A model generated the notes under the pieces. The model was given only the letters and a program-made list of their open reading frames with translations, had not been told where the DNA came from and ran no database searches. A stretch of 64,000 bases of DNA, from positions 52,634 through 116,633 of the forward strand of contig NZ_FONL01000007.1 in NCBI RefSeq assembly GCF_900112895.1, given 5' to 3'. Below are positions 20,713 through 28,858 of the stretch, one piece after another (positions within the stretch are counted from its first letter, which is position 1; the number at the start of each line of letters is the position of its first letter). This DNA is from Succiniclasticum ruminis DSM 9236. GTDB lineage: Bacteria; Bacillota; Negativicutes; Acidaminococcales; Acidaminococcaceae. A program made the translations under genes and the position numbers.

Positions 20713-20725
20713 TAGCTGTATTTTG

Positions 20726-20752
20726 TTAGCAGTCTCATTACAGGAGTGCTAA
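20726..20752. promoter_or_regulatory. Orphan CIRCE-like palindrome
   Basis: The sequence reads TTAGCAGTC-N9-GAGTGCTAA, one base from the CIRCE consensus. It begins 13 bases after the stop of the tail-anchored protein gene and is 197 bases from the end of the converging CYTH-CHAD gene, so it has no obvious gene to control. It can also fold as a stem in the 3' end of the mRNA. Confidence 0.6.
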
Positions 20753-20779
20753 CGCATTGCCAAAATAAAAGGCATGGAC

Positions 20780-20808
20780 AAGAACTCCCAATACCGGGGC
20801 TCTTTTCA
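20780..20808 (+). terminator. Probable terminator after the tail-anchored protein gene
   Basis: The stem AAGAACTCC / GGGGCTCTT (one mismatch, one G-U pair) is followed by TTCATTT. It lies 28 bases beyond the CIRCE-like palindrome. Confidence 0.55.
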
Positions 20809-20948
20809 TTTGCCTATCATCATTATAATACGCAAGGTCAAAAAGTCAAATAGTATTTTGCGTTTTTGATCACTTTTTTCAATTATTTCACAAATACTAC
20901 ATGCGTACAAGGATTCATTGAACCTTGTACGCATATATCTTTAGCCAC

Positions 20949-22532
20949 TTACATTTTAACTGTTTTAAGCCACTTCGCAAACGCTTTGTTCACGATTTTG
21001 CGGGCCATTAACTGCTCTGCGGCCAAATCGCCTAAGAGGTAACCGCCCTGCCGTGCTGCCAGCACCGTATTTGCCTTCAGCAGTTCTGCCGGAACGGACT
21101 GACCCAGGCTGTTGACAGCAAAGAGTTCCTCTATGGCTTCCCCCAGCTTCTCCAGTTTCTTTCTGCTTTCTTTGCTCAGGTCAGAAAGTTTGCTGATTTC
21201 ATTGGCTGCCGCCAGATAATGAAATTCCTTGCCCAAACGGGTTACGGTTACATAGCCGGGCTCTTTCAGCGGAATCTTTCTGCCCTTTTTCTCCAGTTCA
21301 TGATTACCAACTGCCATAGCGACGACCTTTTCTGCTTCTGTTTCTCTTTCCCGGTTCATTGCGTCTTCAATTTTTTCCAGAATGTCTTTCACACGCACCT
21401 GCAACAACTGCCCTGCCTGCAGATATTCTTCCGCCTTCCAGCCGGCGCTTTCCATAGCTGACCACAGGGAAAAGACAATGCCTGAATAGGTTCCCCGTTC
21501 CACCTGCAACAGAATCTCATCGCCAATGTCTTCCACGCGGTTTTCCAGAAGGCGCGTAACCTTATCGGCGCCGAGACGTCCGTCAGCCAGCTTGAACAAA
21601 GATTTCCATTGCCGCAGCAGAGCCTTGGTATCCCGAAGCCGGTACAAAGGACGCAACGCCCCCTGCAGGTTGGCCAGCATCCCTGCGCTGCCGTCCATCA
21701 CCGGCTGCAGCCAGTATAAAGCTTCCTGCATCCGTTCAAAATAAGGCAGGAAGATACGGTCTGCTTCGGTCTGAAGCTTACCACAGTCCGCAAACACGTT
21801 CTGTTCTTCCATGACAGCCGTTCCATACTGGTAAAACTGTTGTTTATATTCTTCGCAATAATCCTTATCCCAGTCAATATTCTTCAACGGAGAGGTTCCC
21901 TCCGGCTCCAGCTTATCCAAAAGAGCCAGCCCCCTTGCATATTTGCTCCGGGACTCTGTAAACACCGGTACTTCCGCAGCAATCTTTGCAGTATAGGCCA
22001 AAAGGTCAGCCAGAGAACCTTCCTTTAGCTCCAGCTCAACTTCGTCAATGGTTTCCTTCTTTCCTCCGGCCGAGATGAAACCCTGGTCGATGGCCATCTC
22101 TGCCAGGGTTTCCCTGGTTATCTGCAGAAGACGGATTTCCCGTTTCACCCGCACAGTAAACAGTTTTTCAATCTGAGCTGTTCCCAGAAGAGCGTCAAAA
22201 TCTACCTGCAGGCCGCTGTCATTAAACACAGAGAGGTCCGGTTTGGCATTTTTCACAGCCACGTTGTATTCCTGGCGGGCGGAAAGGCCCCCTGCCTCAG
22301 ACCGGCCCAGTTTGACGGTCGCTTCATATTTCTTTCCGTTCTGCCGCACGCGGTACGCAATGCCCGCCTGTTGCAACAACAGGTCACGGGTATCAAAATA
22401 AATATTAACCAGCTTTACCGTTTTGTGACTTCCTTTTTTTGTCTTTTTGGCAACCAGAGAAGAAGCCGTCAGCGTCTTTACATGTTTTTTGGCAATTAAT
22501 AATTTGATTTCCGTTTCTACATTGTTTTGCAT
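20949..22532 (-). CDS. CYTH-CHAD domain protein
   Basis: The 527-residue protein starts at the ATG behind GGGGG. The N-terminal CYTH domain (about 1-210) has the ExExK motif as VETEIKL plus IYFDTRD and YRVRQNGKKYEATVK strands, the tunnel fold that binds triphosphates. The C-terminal CHAD domain (about 235-520) is helical, with repeated Lys/Arg positions such as YRLRDTKALLRQW, a fold shown in other proteins to bind polyphosphate. It may be a triphosphatase active at polyphosphate granules. No ppk or ppx is in the window. Confidence 0.88.
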   Translation of the reverse strand: MQNNVETEIKLLIAKKHVKTLTASSLVAKKTKKGSHKTVKLVNIYFDTRDLLLQQAGIAYRVRQNGKKYEATVKLGRSEAGGLSARQEYNVAVKNAKPDLSVFNDSGLQVDFDALLGTAQIEKLFTVRVKREIRLLQITRETLAEMAIDQGFISAGGKKETIDEVELELKEGSLADLLAYTAKIAAEVPVFTESRSKYARGLALLDKLEPEGTSPLKNIDWDKDYCEEYKQQFYQYGTAVMEEQNVFADCGKLQTEADRIFLPYFERMQEALYWLQPVMDGSAGMLANLQGALRPLYRLRDTKALLRQWKSLFKLADGRLGADKVTRLLENRVEDIGDEILLQVERGTYSGIVFSLWSAMESAGWKAEEYLQAGQLLQVRVKDILEKIEDAMNRERETEAEKVVAMAVGNHELEKKGRKIPLKEPGYVTVTRLGKEFHYLAAANEISKLSDLSKESRKKLEKLGEAIEELFAVNSLGQSVPAELLKANTVLAARQGGYLLGDLAAEQLMARKIVNKAFAKWLKTVKM

Positions 22533-22592
22533 GTTGCGCCCCCATAACACAAATCCCTTTATTTATGTATACCGATACAGCACCTCAGAAAA

Positions 22593-23288
22593 CTACTTGT
22601 CTTTCTGTTCCGCTGATTTTAAGACTTTTCTTTCCCCGCCAAAATACCAAAAGGCCAACGGGATCCCAAACGCAATAGTCAGAAGGCACACGGAAAATGC
22701 GAGACCGGAATTCCCCCCCAGGGCATCCCCTAATACATTGTAAGCCACCGCCCCCGGCAGTATGCCCAGCAGCGTGGTAACGGTAAAAGTTATAAAACGC
22801 ATCTCTGTACAGCCCGCCACCAGACTGATTACATCGTAGGGGAACAATGGCACCGTACGCAGCCACAGCATGCGCCGGAAATTTTTCGTACTGTCCGAAA
22901 GATAATGATGGATACGGCTGCCCCATTTACCGCCGTGCAAATCCAGAAATTCACTGCCTATACCCGAACGGGCCATGTAAAACAGCAGGATTGCGCTGCC
23001 TAACCCGCCTGCAGTCAGACAGGGGATTCCGGTTACCGGCGGAAACAGGATTCCCGCCGCCACATTCAGTATAAGGCTGGGAAACAGCAGCAATGGCCGC
23101 ACGGTATACAACAGAATATATGCCGCCGGCCCCCACACACCGAACCCCGTCACCCATTGACGGACATCATCCACGGATTTGGGATGGAACACGCCCGGCA
23201 GGTACCAGAGCACAGCAATTAAACACACATATATAACTAACAGTATTGCACGACGATAGACGCTAAAAAACCGAAATAAATGATTCAT
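22593..23288 (-). CDS. TVP38/TMEM64 (VTT/DedA-like) membrane protein
   Basis: The protein (231 residues from the ATG at 23288) has about six hydrophobic segments and the VTT-domain signatures GPAAYILLYTVRPLLLFPSLILN and RTVPLFPYDVISLVAG. Family members in other organisms act in lipid scrambling or transport across membranes. A TTG four codons earlier is also possible; the ribosome site is weak for both. It follows by 242 bases nothing else on its strand and lies 60 bases upstream of the CYTH-CHAD gene, so they may be cotranscribed. Confidence 0.88.
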   Translation of the reverse strand: MNHLFRFFSVYRRAILLVIYVCLIAVLWYLPGVFHPKSVDDVRQWVTGFGVWGPAAYILLYTVRPLLLFPSLILNVAAGILFPPVTGIPCLTAGGLGSAILLFYMARSGIGSEFLDLHGGKWGSRIHHYLSDSTKNFRRMLWLRTVPLFPYDVISLVAGCTEMRFITFTVTTLLGILPGAVAYNVLGDALGGNSGLAFSVCLLTIAFGIPLAFWYFGGERKVLKSAEQKDK

Positions 23289-23407
23289 AAACTCTTTCAA
23301 TCTTTAATAACTGTATATTTCTCTCAACAAATATACTTCTACGATTTACATTTTATCAGATTTTTATGTAAAAAACTATAATTTAAGGAACTCAGCAATT
23401 TAAAAAA

Positions 23408-23439
23408 GCGCAGCTGCATTTTCTGTTTGCAAGCTGCGC
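23408..23439 (-). terminator. liv operon terminator
   Basis: The stem GCGCAGCT / AGCTGCGC continues with GC pairs and is followed on the minus strand by TTTTTTA, just after the livF stop. Confidence 0.85.
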
Positions 23440-23464
23440 GTTTTTACTTCAGCCACACAATAAT

Positions 23465-24178
23465 TTATTTCTTCTTTTTCCCCAGGTACGCCTCTTTGAT
23501 CTCTTCGTTTTCCAGCAGTTCCCTGCCGCTTCCTTCGGTCTTGATGTGCCCCGTTTCCAGCACATAGGCATGGTGGGCAACCTTAAGGGCCATGTTTGCG
23601 TTCTGTTCTACCAGCAGCACCGTGGTACCGCTTTCGTTGATGCGCCGGATGATATTGAAGATATCTTTGATGACCAGGGGCGCAAGGCCTAAGGATGGCT
23701 CATCCATCATGATCAGTTTGGGGCGGCTCATGAGGGCACGTCCCAAAGCCAGCATCTGCTGCTCGCCGCCGGACAGGGTACCGGCCATCTGCCAGTTCCG
23801 TTCTTCCAATCGGGGGAACAGTTCATAGATACGTTTGATATCCTTGGCGATGCCCTCTTCATCCTTGCGCAGGTAGGCACCGATGCGCAGGTTTTCCAGC
23901 ACGGTGAGGTTGGGGAACACCCGCCGCCCTTCCGGCACCAGGGTAATACCGCGGGACACGATGTGCTGGCTGTTCAGGCCTTTTATGTTTTCTTCATTAT
24001 ACTCCACACTGCCGCTCCGGGGTTTCACCAGCCCCATGATGGTACGCAGCAGAGTACTCTTTCCTGCCCCGTTGGCGCCAATGAGGGTAACGATCTGCCC
24101 GTCGGGAACGTCTACGGAGATGCCTTTCAGGGCTTCAATGCCGCCGTAGGCCACAACCAGGTCTCTGACTTTAAGCAT
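23465..24178 (-). CDS. livF: Branched-chain amino acid ABC transporter ATPase LivF
   Basis: The 237-residue ATPase powers high-affinity import of leucine, isoleucine and valine. It has Walker A GANGAGKST, signature LSGGEQQMLALGRAL, Walker B LIMMDEPSLGLAP and the LivF-typical LVPEGRRVFPNLTVLENL. The start is the second ATG, six bases after GGGGAGG and inside the end of livG (8-base overlap). It is the last gene of livK-H-M-G-F. Confidence 0.95.
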   Translation of the reverse strand: MLKVRDLVVAYGGIEALKGISVDVPDGQIVTLIGANGAGKSTLLRTIMGLVKPRSGSVEYNEENIKGLNSQHIVSRGITLVPEGRRVFPNLTVLENLRIGAYLRKDEEGIAKDIKRIYELFPRLEERNWQMAGTLSGGEQQMLALGRALMSRPKLIMMDEPSLGLAPLVIKDIFNIIRRINESGTTVLLVEQNANMALKVAHHAYVLETGHIKTEGSGRELLENEEIKEAYLGKKKK

Positions 24179-24962
24179 CTTCATCCTCCCCTAAGTACGC
24201 CTTGATGACCCGCTCGTTGTTCTGGATGGCAGCCGGATCGCCGGTAGCGATGGTGGTGCCGAAGTCCAGTACATAGATGCGGTCGGAAATCTCCATGACC
24301 AGGTCCATATGGTGTTCTATCATGAAGATGGTCAGGTTAAAATGGTCACGGATCTGACGGATAAATTCTGTCAGTTCTGCTGTTTCTTTCGGGTTCATGC
24401 CAGCTGCCGGTTCGTCCAGTAACAGAAGTTTCGGCTCCGTGGCCAGAGCCCTTACAATTTCCAGGTAACGCTGCTTGCCGTAAGGCAGACTGCTGGCTTT
24501 TTCATTCCGCACGTCCCACAGGTTTACTTCTTTTAATAAACGTTCCACATCGGCCCGCATGGCTTTTTCTTCTTTTTTGTAGCCGGGCAGGCGGAACGTG
24601 GCTGCCAGGAAATTGGATTCCAGATGCAAATGCTTGGCAATAAGCACATTCTCATACACGCTCAGGTCTTTAAACAGGCGGATATTCTGGAAGGTGCGGG
24701 CAATGCCCAGCTGTGCGATCTCGCTGGGTTTCCTGCCGGTGATGTCAATCTCTTTTCCTTCTGCCGGGGAATAGATGACGCGCCCTTTGGTAGGCGTGTA
24801 CACACCGGTGATATCGTTAAAGGCCGTGGTCTTGCCGGCGCCGTTAGGACCTATAAGGGCAATGATCTCGTGCTCTTTGACTACAATGTTTAAATCATTG
24901 ACGGCAATGACGCCGCCAAACTGCATGGTTACATGCTCGGTACGCAATACAGTCCGGATCAT
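24171..24962 (-). CDS. livG: Branched-chain amino acid ABC transporter ATPase LivG
   Basis: This 263-residue ATPase is the partner of LivF. Walker A is GPNGAGKTT, Walker B LLLLDEPAAGMNPKE, and GIARTFQNIRLFKDLSVYENVLIA is typical of LivG. The signature helix reads SSLPYGKQRYLEIVRAL, the Pro-Tyr-Gly-Lys form frequent in LivG proteins. It overlaps livM by four bases (ATGA) and livF by eight, so the three are translationally coupled. Confidence 0.95.
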   Translation of the reverse strand: MIRTVLRTEHVTMQFGGVIAVNDLNIVVKEHEIIALIGPNGAGKTTAFNDITGVYTPTKGRVIYSPAEGKEIDITGRKPSEIAQLGIARTFQNIRLFKDLSVYENVLIAKHLHLESNFLAATFRLPGYKKEEKAMRADVERLLKEVNLWDVRNEKASSLPYGKQRYLEIVRALATEPKLLLLDEPAAGMNPKETAELTEFIRQIRDHFNLTIFMIEHHMDLVMEISDRIYVLDFGTTIATGDPAAIQNNERVIKAYLGEDEDA

Positions 24963-26029
24963 TTACCCTGCACCCCCTTTTTACGGAAGCCTGCCAGCGG
25001 GTGCTTTACAAAGCTGATGATTTTTTCCCAGGTCAGTTCGTTAGTGCCCATGATGCCGCGACGCCAGAACAATACACAGACCATCAGCAGGATAGAGAAC
25101 ACCACCATGCGCAGGCCCGGACGGAACAGGGGGATAGCTATGCCCATAAGCTCCATCGGTTCGTCAAAGAGGCGCAGGTATTCCAGACCCGCAGTGACAA
25201 TGATGGCGCCGAACATACTGCCGGTGACGGAACCCATGCCGCCCAGCACTATAATCAGAAGGAAATTGTAAGTTAATGTAAACAAGAAATTTTTGGGGTC
25301 TACGGTACCCAGCAGAGCGCCGTACAGACCACCGCCGATACCGGCAAAGAAAGCACTGACCATAAAGGCCAGATTCTTGTGGTAGAACAGGCTGATTCCC
25401 ATGGCTTCCGCCGCAATCTCATCTTCCCGGATGGCCTTGAAAGCCCGGCCGTAGGAAGAGTTCAGCAACAATGTTATAAGCACGTAGGAGATGGCTGCGG
25501 CCATAAAAATGTACCGTACATCGTTCAGGGGCGGAATGTTCTTGATGCCCAGCGCCCCGTTGGTGATGCTGGTGGCGTTGGTGATGATGATGCGGATAAT
25601 CTCCGAGAAGCCTAAGGTAGCAATGGCCAGATAGTCGCCCCGGAGCCGCAGTACCGGCGTGCCGATGAGACCGGCTATGCCGGCGGCCAGCACACCGCCC
25701 AAAATCAGTGCCATCCACAGAGGCATGTACACGTTGACAAGATGGGGGTTCATGGGGATAGCATAGAACACGTCCGCCCGCAGTTCCACCGGCACCGTGA
25801 AGATGCCAACCATATAGGCGCCGATGGCCATAAAACCGGCCTGGCCCAGAGAGAACTGACCGGCAAACCCGTTGGTCACGTTCATGGACAGCCCGATGAT
25901 GGCGTAAACGAGGCACAGATTGATAATCCGCCGTACGTAGGAGTTAACTTCCGCCTGAACAAAGCATGCCACACCGAAGAGAATGACGAGGGCGGCAATG
26001 GTGAGCATGATATTTCGCTTTTTATTCAT
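24959..26029 (-). CDS. livM: Branched-chain amino acid ABC transporter permease LivM
   Basis: The 356-residue inner-membrane permease has about nine hydrophobic segments and the LivM core GFAGQFSLGQAGFMAIGAY, RLRGDYLAIATLGFSEIIR and SYGRAFKAIREDEIAAEAMGI (the coupling loop that meets the ATPase). It ends with a longer charged tail, PLAGFRKKGVQGK. It begins two bases after livH, behind AAGG. Confidence 0.95.
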   Translation of the reverse strand: MNKKRNIMLTIAALVILFGVACFVQAEVNSYVRRIINLCLVYAIIGLSMNVTNGFAGQFSLGQAGFMAIGAYMVGIFTVPVELRADVFYAIPMNPHLVNVYMPLWMALILGGVLAAGIAGLIGTPVLRLRGDYLAIATLGFSEIIRIIITNATSITNGALGIKNIPPLNDVRYIFMAAAISYVLITLLLNSSYGRAFKAIREDEIAAEAMGISLFYHKNLAFMVSAFFAGIGGGLYGALLGTVDPKNFLFTLTYNFLLIIVLGGMGSVTGSMFGAIIVTAGLEYLRLFDEPMELMGIAIPLFRPGLRMVVFSILLMVCVLFWRRGIMGTNELTWEKIISFVKHPLAGFRKKGVQGK

Positions 26030-26031
26030 GA

Positions 26032-26952
26032 TTACACCTTCTCCGTCATTTTCTCGCCTAATAAACCGGTGGGTTTATAGAATAAAATCAAAAGCAGCAT
26101 GATGAAAGCAAAGGCGTCCCGATAGCCGGAGAACTGGGGGAAGAAAGCCACAATCAGAATTTCGCCCAAGCCCAGGATGAAGCCGCCGATAACTGCGCCT
26201 TTGATATTACCGATACCGCCCACCACCGCTGCAATGAAGCATTTCAGGCCCGGCATAACACCCAGATACGGAGTAATACCCGGGTAACGGATACCCCACA
26301 TAATGGCGCCGATAGCAGCCAGGGCAGAGCCTATGGCAAAGGTGATGGAGATGATGTTGTCGATGTTGACACCCATGACCCGGGCAATTTCATAGTCCTT
26401 GGACACAGCACGCATGGCCATGCCGGTCTTGGTATGGTTGACGATGTGCAGCAACAGGAACAGGCAGGCCAATGTTACGACCGGAATGAACAGGCAGATA
26501 GCCTGGACCTGTATGCCATTGAGATCAATCATACTGGACAGAAAAGGAATATCCGGGAAATGCAGGGGACGTCCGCTGAAAAGATAGTTAGCCAGATTCT
26601 CCAGCAGGAAAGAGGCGCCGATGGCCGAGATCAGCACGGAGTTTTTCGGCGCGTCCCGCAGGGGACGGTAGGCTGAACGTTCTATAATCACCCCAAGCAG
26701 GGCTGTAGCAGCAATTGTTAAGATAAAGGTAAGATACCAGGGAATATGGAATGTCGTAATGCCGAACAAGGCAAAATAACAGGCCATCATGACGATATCC
26801 GCATGGGCGAAATTAATCATCAGCAGTATGCCGTACACCATGGTATAACCGATGGCGATAAGGGCATACAGGCTGCCCAGGGAAATACCGTTCACCATAT
26901 GCTGGGCAAAACTTACCGCAGTCATGTTGGTTATAGCTTGAAAAAGCTCCAT
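26032..26952 (-). CDS. livH: Branched-chain amino acid ABC transporter permease LivH
   Basis: The 306-residue permease has the LivH marks GISLGSLYALIAIGYTMVYGILLMINFAHADI and the coupling loop TKTGMAMRAVSKDYEIARVMGVN, with about eight membrane segments. It is the first of the four downstream liv genes, separated from livK by 166 bases that hold a hairpin. The ribosome site is GAGG. Confidence 0.95.
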   Translation of the reverse strand: MELFQAITNMTAVSFAQHMVNGISLGSLYALIAIGYTMVYGILLMINFAHADIVMMACYFALFGITTFHIPWYLTFILTIAATALLGVIIERSAYRPLRDAPKNSVLISAIGASFLLENLANYLFSGRPLHFPDIPFLSSMIDLNGIQVQAICLFIPVVTLACLFLLLHIVNHTKTGMAMRAVSKDYEIARVMGVNIDNIISITFAIGSALAAIGAIMWGIRYPGITPYLGVMPGLKCFIAAVVGGIGNIKGAVIGGFILGLGEILIVAFFPQFSGYRDAFAFIMLLLILFYKPTGLLGEKMTEKV

Positions 26953-27047
26953 ATATGTTGCACCTCAAACAGAACGGTACGCCGGTTCATACAAATGACT
27001 GCCTGACGCCGAAACGCAGGCACGCGGAACCGGTGTACTCAAAAATA

Positions 27048-27076
27048 CCTGCTTCCCCCGCGGGGAGGGAAGCAGG
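27048..27076 (-). terminator. Intra-operon hairpin between livK and livH
   Basis: A perfect 10-bp stem (CCTGCTTCCC / GGGAAGCAGG) is followed on the minus strand by TATTTTTG. This short T-run suits a leaky terminator that lets some transcripts into livHMGF while leaving livK in excess. Confidence 0.65.
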
Positions 27077-27118
27077 GCAAAAACCGGAATTAAACTGATG
27101 AATTTGTAAGCGAACTGA

Positions 27119-28309
27119 TTATTTTGCTTTCAGATCTTCGGGGTTAACCATGTCAATGAAGCTGAATTTACCATCTTTTACAGTCTTGATAACCGCGGAC
27201 TTGATGGGATCACCGTCAGCGTTCAGCGTGGTCTTGCCGGTTGTGGTTTCCAGGTCTTTGGTAGCCGCAATGGCTTCACGGATCTTCACGCTGTCATCTA
27301 CACCGGCTTTCTGCATAGCATTCAGAGCGATCAGGTAAGAGTCGTATGCCAGGGCTGTCAGACCACCAGGCTGTTCACCCTTGTATTCTTTGGCATAGGC
27401 TTCCAGGAATTTCTTGGCCTCCGGGGTCGCAGCCTTGGTACTGTCAAATGCGCTGGAGAAAGCTACGCCGTCAACTTCCTTACTACCAACATTAACAAAG
27501 TCCTGGGTTTCCCAGGTGTCGCCGCCCAGGAAGGGGGCTTTGATACCCAGCTGGCGGGCTTGTTTAATCAGCAGGGCGGATTCGGTGAAATTGCCGGGCG
27601 CGAAGATAGCGTCCGGGTTCTTGGCTTTCAGGTTGGTGAGCTGTGCGCTGAAGTCTTTGTCGCCGGTCTGATAGTTAGCAATTTCAACTACACTGCCTGC
27701 ACCGGCCAGTTTTTCAAAAGCTTCTTTGAAGAATTTTGCCAGACCTACAGAGTAGTCATTAGACACTTCCTGTACGATGGCAACTTTTTTTGCGCCTTTC
27801 TTGAAGGCATAGTTAGCCATAACGGTACCCTGGAACGGATCGATAAAGCAGGCGCGGAAGTAATAGTCGTTACCTTTGGTAACCTGGGGGTTGGTGCAGC
27901 TGGTGCCGATAGCCGGAACCTTGCTGTCTTTTACGATGTTACCGGCTGCCATAGCCAGGGAAGAACCGTAGGTACCCAGGATTACTTTAACTTTGTCTTT
28001 TTCAATTAAGCGCGCCGCTACGTTTGCAGCTTCCGCTTTGTCGGATTTGTTATCGGCAATAACCAGTTCAATCTTTTTGCCGTTGATTTCAGGATGCAGC
28101 TTGTTAGCCAGTTTGATACCGCGGAGTTCCAGTTCACCGCCGGCAGCGTTATCGCCGGTCAGGGGCAGGAACACGCCGACTTTTACTGCGCCGGCAGCTT
28201 CCGGTTTTTTCTCTTCAGCTTTCTTTTTATCTCCGCCGCCGCAACCTGCAACCAGGCTCAGGGCTACTGCGGACGCTAACAATGCAGATACAAATTTTTT
28301 CGTTTTCAT
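27119..28309 (-). CDS. livK: Branched-chain amino acid-binding lipoprotein
   Basis: The 396-residue protein binds the amino acid outside the membrane and delivers it to LivHM. It has a signal peptide with lipobox SLVAGC and a Lys/Glu-rich linker, then the type I periplasmic-binding fold (VGVFLPLTGDNAAGGELELRGIKLA positions, KVILGTYGS, GGDTWETQDF). The start is the ATG behind GGAG. The frame remains open for 89 codons further upstream, but those codons hold the leader and promoter and would put the signal peptide inside the protein. LIV specificity is inferred from the operon. Confidence 0.93.
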   Translation of the reverse strand: MKTKKFVSALLASAVALSLVAGCGGGDKKKAEEKKPEAAGAVKVGVFLPLTGDNAAGGELELRGIKLANKLHPEINGKKIELVIADNKSDKAEAANVAARLIEKDKVKVILGTYGSSLAMAAGNIVKDSKVPAIGTSCTNPQVTKGNDYYFRACFIDPFQGTVMANYAFKKGAKKVAIVQEVSNDYSVGLAKFFKEAFEKLAGAGSVVEIANYQTGDKDFSAQLTNLKAKNPDAIFAPGNFTESALLIKQARQLGIKAPFLGGDTWETQDFVNVGSKEVDGVAFSSAFDSTKAATPEAKKFLEAYAKEYKGEQPGGLTALAYDSYLIALNAMQKAGVDDSVKIREAIAATKDLETTTGKTTLNADGDPIKSAVIKTVKDGKFSFIDMVNPEDLKAK

Positions 28310-28499
28310 AACTAATTCGCTCCTTCTTCTTTGTTGTTTTTTAAGGAGACGCTGATTACTCAGCGTTTCCTTACCTTTTGCGGAGTGCTGCGTTTTGGAA
28401 AAGGCAATGCTGTAAACTGTGAGGACATCACAAGATACACTGACATCGTCTGTTGCCGTAACGTAAATAAAAAAATGCACTCTCATTTGACATATGTGC
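28310..28499 (-). other. livK leader with stem-loop
   Basis: The predicted transcript leader of about 185 nt holds a 13-bp stem (28343-28355 / 28360-28372, one mismatch) shortly before the ribosome site. I found no T-box, riboswitch core or terminator in it. The stem may stabilise the abundant livK message. Confidence 0.4.
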
Positions 28500-28528
28500 A
28501 TTATAGCATTTTTGGACGCACAAGGCAA
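28500..28528 (-). promoter_or_regulatory. livK promoter
   Basis: On the minus strand TTGCCT and a perfect TATAAT are 17 bases apart, about 190 bases before the livK start. Confidence 0.6.
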
Positions 28529-28747
28529 CACCGCAGAAAATGTAACAAAATCATTTTTATTATTTAAATTTAGCAAACAATTGTGAAAGAAAGATACAAG
28601 TCGTGTGTTTTACAGAAAGATTTTTCTTGTTTTAGTTCATTCATAAAATACATTTCAGGGAACTCATTGTGGACATGTGCGCCCCAGAAAAACAAATCTT
28701 TTTTATTTTTCATGTTAAAATTTATCTTTTTACGATAATAAAAGAAA

Positions 28748-28783
28748 AAACAACAGCAGGATATGTTTTTCCTGCTGTTGTTT
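28748..28783 (-). terminator. metH terminator
   Basis: A 14-bp stem (AAACAACAGCAGGA and its complement) is followed on the minus strand by a T-run. It lies about 75 bases after metH. The sequence between this hairpin and the livK promoter (28784 side to 28529) shows no gene. Confidence 0.85.
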
Positions 28784-28858
28784 TACATGGATCAATAATG
28801 AAATTATTGGTAAAAACGATTGACCGGTGGAAACCTGTTTTAAAAATAAAGCTCTTTT

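Noticed and set aside
28310..28576. In-frame upstream extension of livK by 89 codons
   Set aside because: It spans the predicted promoter and leader, has no ribosome site, and would bury the lipoprotein signal peptide inside the protein.
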